Made by a program: the position numbers and the translations under genes. DNA of 64,000 nucleotides from CAWKMN01 sp963850765 (GTDB lineage Bacteria > Chloroflexota > Anaerolineae > Aggregatilineales > Aggregatilineaceae), in the NCBI GenBank assembly GCA_963850765.1, contig CAWKMN010000002.1, positions 186,001 through 250,000 of the forward strand, read 5' to 3'. A model generated the notes under the pieces. It saw only the letters and a list, made by a program, of their open reading frames with translations, was not told the origin of the DNA and searched no databases. Shown here piece after piece: positions 59,650-64,000 of the stretch. Numbering within the stretch: position 1 is the first letter of the stretch; each line of letters opens with the position of its first letter.

Positions 59650-62006
59650 CTACGACGTTGAATAATACCGCAAATAGCCCAGCGCCTCGTCGTGATCGGC
59701 GTCCATCACGATCTCAAGCAGACGCCCGTCGCTGACCGCCGGCACGTCGATCACCGTCAGCACATCGGCCCACATGCGTTCTTCGGGCAGCAGGTCGGGC
59801 AGCGTATTGGGCGACAGTTTGAAGAAGTCCCAGTTAAAGCTGACGTCGGGCTCATTGGGGAACAGCGCCAGCGGATAGATCTCTGCTTCGACAAGATCCT
59901 GAAAGAAGTGGGTGCCGTAGGCCATCTCGGGCGTGCCGCCGTTAGCCGAATACGCCACCTCGATCAGCGCGCGCGTGTTAAAGATGTCGGCGTAAGTGAC
60001 CCTGACGCCTAACTGAATGTCCGACGAGCCCCAGCGGCCCGGCCCCATCAGCACGAATTCTTCATCCTTCAGGCGCTTCGTTGATGCGTCCCACCAGCCG
60101 CCCGACCTCCAGGCGGCGCTGTGAGTCACGTATGCGGTGATAGGCTTCGGGCTTGACAAACACCACGTAGCGCACGCGCTCGATGATCCCTTCGGGCACC
60201 TGCCGGTGAGCGGAGAACAGCCGGTCCTCCGGGGGGATATTGCTCGGCACCGGGCGGCTCTGCTTGGATTCGCGTGCCGTCAGGGGGCGGCATTGCAGCA
60301 GCGAAATATGGAACTGCGGGCGCGGGTAGGTTTTCGTCACTTCCGCGGCGAACTCAATATCGACCGGGTAGCCGTAGCGCCGCTCAAGCGCCTGCATCAT
60401 GCTCCGCATCGTATCGGTGAAAGCCGGAGTCCCGGCCAGCGTCTCGAAGGTAAATACCAGCCGAGCGGGATCGATGCGGGCGGGCTTGGTGAGGAACTGC
60501 TGCACAAACTGCCCGGTATCTTCCGACGCGACCAGCCGCAGCGCCGTAAAATCCTCACCGATGACCTGCCGGATCGGCAGGGTCTTGAAGGCGTTGTCTT
60601 CCAGATCCAGCACATCGATCAGGTGCTGCGAATACTGCCGCATCTGCTCGACGCGCGTTTCGGGGCGCAACTGGGGGTGCGACAGCGCGATCATGCGCGG
60701 GTAGTCATTGTCGGCGCGCTCGACGGCGCGCGTGCCCATCCCGCACACCAGCCGCAGCAGACCCGCCTCGCGGCGGATGCGTGGATTCCAGCGGAAGGGG
60801 TTGCGGCTGTAGCCCACGCCCGCGATCATGGGGAAGAAATAGCGCCCGTAAGGCTGGCCTTCGACCTTCTGGATCAAAATCGCCATGCGCTCGTCAAAGT
60901 CTACCAGCCCCATGCGCTGCCGGTAGATCAGGGCATCGGGGCTGAGTGTGCTGGCATAGACCCGCATAATCGCCAGCTTCGCCGCCTCAAAATTCTCGTC
61001 GGGGGTTCCCTGGTTGGGCAAAAAGAAGCTGTCATACTTGCCCGCGAAGGCCGTCGCGAAACTGTCTTCGAGCAGGCTGGACGAGCGGAAAATCAGCGGC
61101 ACCTGCCCGATCGAGTCCATCAGGTCACGAAGCTGTTCTTCGATGTAGCGGCGGCAGCTCGGCCTGTTCGTAGCGCGCATAGATCGACGGGTATTCCGAG
61201 ATGATCTCTTCGCGCGAGCGGTATTTCTGGTTCATGATGGTATGGAACTCGTTGTGTTCGTGGACCTCGTAAAACACATCCGAGCCCACGTACCACGACT
61301 CCGGGATCGAGATCTGGCTCGGATCGAAGCCCACCTCATCCGCCGCATGTTGGAGCAGCTTCCAGGCCAGCAGCATCCCCGCCGCCTTGCCGCCGACCTT
61401 GCCGCGCCCGATGCGCCGCGACCGGATGTCCTTCAGGTCATCCAGCGAAAAGACCTCTTTTGCCAGCCCGACAAACGTCAGGTGATCGCTGATCATCGTC
61501 TTGATCAGCACGACAATGATCTCGCGCAGGTGATGGTGAACCTTCGCCCGTTCTTCGGCTGACATCATCATGAACCGCTCGCCCTCGGCGAACAGCATGT
61601 CCCATGGCGCGATCTCCGGGTTAAAGGTAAGCTGCACCTGCCGGTCCGGGACACGGTCCTGCAAGACTTCGTGCAAAATCTGCTCAAAAAGCGCGTGGGG
61701 CAGGTTGTAGGCGAAGTAGAAGTCGGTCAGGTGCGCGCGGATATAGCGCACTCGCTTATCCCAGTCTGCCGGCGATTCCTCGATCAGCGGGTCGGTCAGC
61801 CCTTCGCGCTTCTGGGATTCGATGGCCTTTTGCAGCACCTCGCGCTCGAACGCTTCTTCGCTGATGATGCCGCGCGCGAAGAGTTCCTGGCGCATCTGAG
61901 TGCGAATCGTGCGGCTGAGGACAGGGAACTGCGAGATCGCCAGATAGAGCTGCAGGACTTTCGGCATCGGGTTGTGGTCATAATAGGTGCTGAATTCACT
62001 ACTCAT
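59650..62006 (-). CDS. PEP/pyruvate-binding domain protein (two frameshifts)
   Basis: Three overlapping frames read as one protein of about 785 residues. The first part (from 62006) is helical and ends SIYARYEQAELPP near 61145. The second starts in YIEEQLRDLMDSIGQ and has FRSSSLLEDSFATAFAGKYDSFF (the phosphohistidine-dikinase ATP-grasp segment of PPDK/PEP synthase) and LQCRPLTARESKQ. The third starts at about 60080 with KRLKDEEFVLMGPGRWGSSD and ends at 59650. One base each at about 61150 and 60080 restores it. It has no swivelling-His or PEP-binding domain, so it is not a full PEP synthase. Its substrate is unknown. Confidence 0.75.
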
Positions 62007-62111
62007 GATATACCTGTTGCTGCTTTTTGTATCGCGCTGTCATTAGCCATTATGTACGATTCAGAGCCGAACGACAATACAAAAACCGTCCGTTCCCTCA
62101 GTCCCCGGAAC

Positions 62112-62150
62112 ACAAAAAGCGCCCGGTGATGATCAATTGCCGGGCGCTTG
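62112..62150 (-). terminator. Intrinsic terminator of the lipoprotein gene
   Basis: AGCGCCCGG/CCGGGCGCT stem with a 13-nt loop followed on the minus strand by TTTTTGTG. It lies about 40 bp beyond the stop of the lipoprotein at 62188. Confidence 0.8.
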
Positions 62151-62187
62151 TCGAAGGATAAAGCCTTCAAATTGGAGAGAATTGGTG

Positions 62188-62811
62188 TCAGTCCGTGTCG
62201 GTCGCTTCCGCTTCGGGTGTGGCTTCTTCAGCAGGTTCTTCGGTGGCTTCCTCGGTCGCATCGCTTTCAGCTGGCTCGACTTCTTCGCCCTCTTCGCCTA
62301 AGTCAGGCGAGAAATAGCCGCCCTTGGCATCGAGCACACACCAATCGCCGTCCTGCTCGCGCATTTCGAGCACCAACCGCGTGTTGATCTTGTCCATATC
62401 GTCGCCGTTCTGGTTCAGATCACGCTTATCACGGGTCGAAGCGGCCAGTTCATATTCGTCTTCCGAATCCGCGACCATCTTGCCCTGCTCGTTCATTTCG
62501 ACCACGTCATACGCGCCGGTGACGATCACTTCTTCGTCGTTGCCGGCCTTGCCATTGTCGTACTTCAGATCGATGTTACGGATCGCGGCGTTCTCACCCA
62601 CCCAAGCATTATTCGTCTCGACAAGGGCCGCGGTCGCGTCCTGGTAGCTGTCGCACGCGAGCTTCTGCGCTTCATCGGTGTTGCCGTTCAGGATCGCTTC
62701 CACATAATCCTTCGCCGTATCAGCCGAGTCGCTGCTGCACGCCGTCAGCACGGTGGGCACCACCAGCAGCGCCACCAGGACAAGTGCGAATTTCTTCAAC
62801 ATAAGGTTCAT
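62188..62811 (-). CDS. Lipoprotein, unknown
   Basis: A 207-residue protein. The signal peptide KKFALVLVALLVVPTVL ends in the lipobox LTAC, so the mature protein starts at Cys25 with lipid attachment. A compact domain (about 30-165; KDYVEAILNGNTDEAQ, WCVLDAKGG) resembles DUF4878-like lipoproteins, and the C-terminus is an acidic Glu/Ala/Thr tail. Function unknown. Confidence 0.8.
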   Translation of the reverse strand: MNLMLKKFALVLVALLVVPTVLTACSSDSADTAKDYVEAILNGNTDEAQKLACDSYQDATAALVETNNAWVGENAAIRNIDLKYDNGKAGNDEEVIVTGAYDVVEMNEQGKMVADSEDEYELAASTRDKRDLNQNGDDMDKINTRLVLEMREQDGDWCVLDAKGGYFSPDLGEEGEEVEPAESDATEEATEEPAEEATPEAEATDTD

Positions 62812-62917
62812 AACTCCCCTCTATGGTCGGCTGTTGTACACAGCACGCAAGCTGCCTCACAAACGGCCCGATCATACTGCCTTGTGCCGTTTGGCGCAAT
62901 AGACTATCGTCCGCATT

Positions 62918-64000
62918 TTAGCTGCCGAATGCCCGCATCTGGATGCACGGATAGCTCACGCGAAAGCGAGTGCCCGCCTGGGGCGACGACGTGAATTTGA
63001 CCGTGCCACACAGATAGCGTTCGGTCAGCAGTTTGACGCTGTAGGTGCCCAGGCCGCGTCCCTTGCCCTTGGTTGAAAACGAGCGCTGGAACACCTGAAG
63101 CTGGACCTCGCGCGGCATACAGGCCGGATTATGGACCTCGAACCAGACCTGTTCGCCCGCCGGACCGCACGCCAGCGTGACCGTATCACCCGGATTGGAC
63201 GCTTCCAGCGCGTTCTTGACGAGATTCCCCAGCACGCGTTCGAGCAGAAGCTGATCGCTGTCAAATATGAGCGGCTCCGCGCTGGCAGCGATCACGATCT
63301 GGCGATCCTGCGCCGCGAGATGCCCATCGTAGAACGACTTGACGTTGCGCAGCACGACGAGCGAATTGAGAGGACCGAGCCGCGCGATCAACTCGCCATT
63401 TTCGGCGGCCAGCAGCGCCTGCTGGTTTCGGATTTCATCGATCATTCTCACCGATGCGCGGCAAATCACGTCGGTTATCGTGGGGGTGTCCAGCCCGAAG
63501 GCGGGATTTTCCAGCAGCTCCGCATAGCCCATCACGGTCCCGGCGATGTTGAGAATGTCATGAAAGAAGATGTGTTCGAGCGCCTGACGCCGCTTCTCGT
63601 GGCTGATATCCTGCACGGCAAAGATCACCCCGGCGTTTTTGCCCTGCGCGAACGGTGAGGCCGTCACGCGCAGATCGAGCGCTTCGCCGCTGCGCCGCAT
63701 AATACGGCATTCCTGAATATCTTTTCTCCCTCCCAGGCCGGACAGAATCGCCCGAACTGCGCCGCAGGTCTGGCAGAACTCGGTGGTGCCGCAGCCGGCC
63801 ACGTTCTCAAACGCTCGCACGCAGTCCAGAATTTCGCCGGGCCGCCGGCCTATCACCTGGGCGGGATCCCCGCCGGTGATGTCGAGCAGGGCCCGATTGG
63901 CAAGAATCACCTGGCGCTGCGCGTTCAGGACCAGCACCGCGTCGGGTATAGCGTCCAGGCATTCGGAGAGCAGGGGCAGCCTGGCCGCTTCTTCGCTTTC
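62918..64000 (-). CDS. PAS sensor histidine kinase (5' end beyond the window)
   Basis: Partial: the frame is open to the right edge (ESEEAARLPLLSECLDAIPDAVLVL upstream of the GTG at 63937). A PAS domain (PDAVLVLNAQRQVILANRALLD) with Cys (CGTTEFCQTCGAV) is followed by FFHDILNIAGTVMGYAELL (His box), NLVKNALEASNPGDTV (N box) and STKGKGRGLGTYSVKLL (G box). The 4-Cys pattern in PAS is odd and could bind metal. The ATPase core is shortened at G1. Confidence 0.85.
   Translation of the reverse strand, partial: ESEEAARLPLLSECLDAIPDAVLVLNAQRQVILANRALLDITGGDPAQVIGRRPGEILDCVRAFENVAGCGTTEFCQTCGAVRAILSGLGGRKDIQECRIMRRSGEALDLRVTASPFAQGKNAGVIFAVQDISHEKRRQALEHIFFHDILNIAGTVMGYAELLENPAFGLDTPTITDVICRASVRMIDEIRNQQALLAAENGELIARLGPLNSLVVLRNVKSFYDGHLAAQDRQIVIAASAEPLIFDSDQLLLERVLGNLVKNALEASNPGDTVTLACGPAGEQVWFEVHNPACMPREVQLQVFQRSFSTKGKGRGLGTYSVKLLTERYLCGTVKFTSSPQAGTRFRVSYPCIQMRAFGS

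Noticed and set aside
59650..62006. Complete PEP synthase or pyruvate phosphate dikinase
   Set aside because: The phosphohistidine swivelling domain and the PEP-binding barrel are missing.

Overview
The window looks like chromosomal DNA from a GC-rich member of the Chloroflexi, most likely Anaerolineae-like. This is an inference from gene content: a glyA-gcvT fusion, split gcvPA/gcvPB, App1-type DUF2183 phosphatase, chains of GAF/7TM histidine kinases, Uma2 and DUF559 genes, Pro/Thr-rich stalk proteins, and very many intergenic palindromes. No rRNA, prophage, CRISPR or plasmid genes were seen. One tRNA (Val, anticodon TAC) is present.

Layout. 0-4.9 kb: PIG-L deacetylase, CutA, GT39-like membrane glycosyltransferase, GHMP sugar kinase. 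5-11 kb: Thr/Pro-rich lipoprotein, membrane permease-like protein, single-domain response regulator, PEP carboxylase. 11-16 kb: App1-like phosphatase with a HEAT-like partner, small proteins, a MntA/HepT toxin-antitoxin pair with a broken antitoxin, and a two-gene operon of unknown function. 16.2-17.2 kb: a decayed transposase. 17.4-20.5 kb: uvrA behind a promoter overlapped by a LexA-type box. 20.7-22.4 kb: molybdate binding protein and permease reading as one unit. 22.4-24.5 kb: a cassette with two nuclease-like genes bracketed by about 200-bp MITE-like repeats. 24.5-29 kb: tandem glycine riboswitch, terminator, gcvH, gcvPA, a Cys-rich membrane protein, gcvPB. 29-30 kb: a low-GC stretch without genes, then Uma2. 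30.6-36.7 kb: a phased palindrome array, a PDZ membrane protein, a GAF/PAS histidine kinase, class II aldolase, SagB-type oxidoreductase. 37-40 kb: CAP-domain and M23-peptidase exported proteins. 40.3-51.6 kb: a signalling island (GAF kinase, three related membrane kinases, Yip1 protein, receiver, receiver-cyclase). 51.8-64 kb: zinc-ribbon membrane protein, glyA-gcvT, tRNA-Val, SRPBCC, toroid-like protein, DinB, PEP/pyruvate-binding protein, lipoprotein, and a PAS histidine kinase cut by the window edge.

How the genes fit together. GcvH, GcvPA, GcvPB and the GcvT half of the fusion supply H, P and T proteins of glycine cleavage; SHMT in the same polypeptide as GcvT links glycine and serine with the shared one-carbon pool. 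Only the gcvH operon carries a glycine riboswitch here. PEP carboxylase, aldolase and the PEP/pyruvate-binding protein are central carbon metabolism.

Two window-wide features deserve attention. First, the intergenic space is full of repeats: MITE-like elements ending in GGGGTGAGGTWAA, 30-nt GTAGGGGCG palindromes, and arrays with a strict 7-nt period (RGTNNNN on one strand, ACYNNNN on the other) that repeatedly abut stop codons. Second, about a dozen otherwise intact conserved genes carry single-base frameshifts, several in short G/C runs, which points to consensus errors in the assembly more than to real pseudogenes. Frameshifted genes are given here with their reconstructed full extents.
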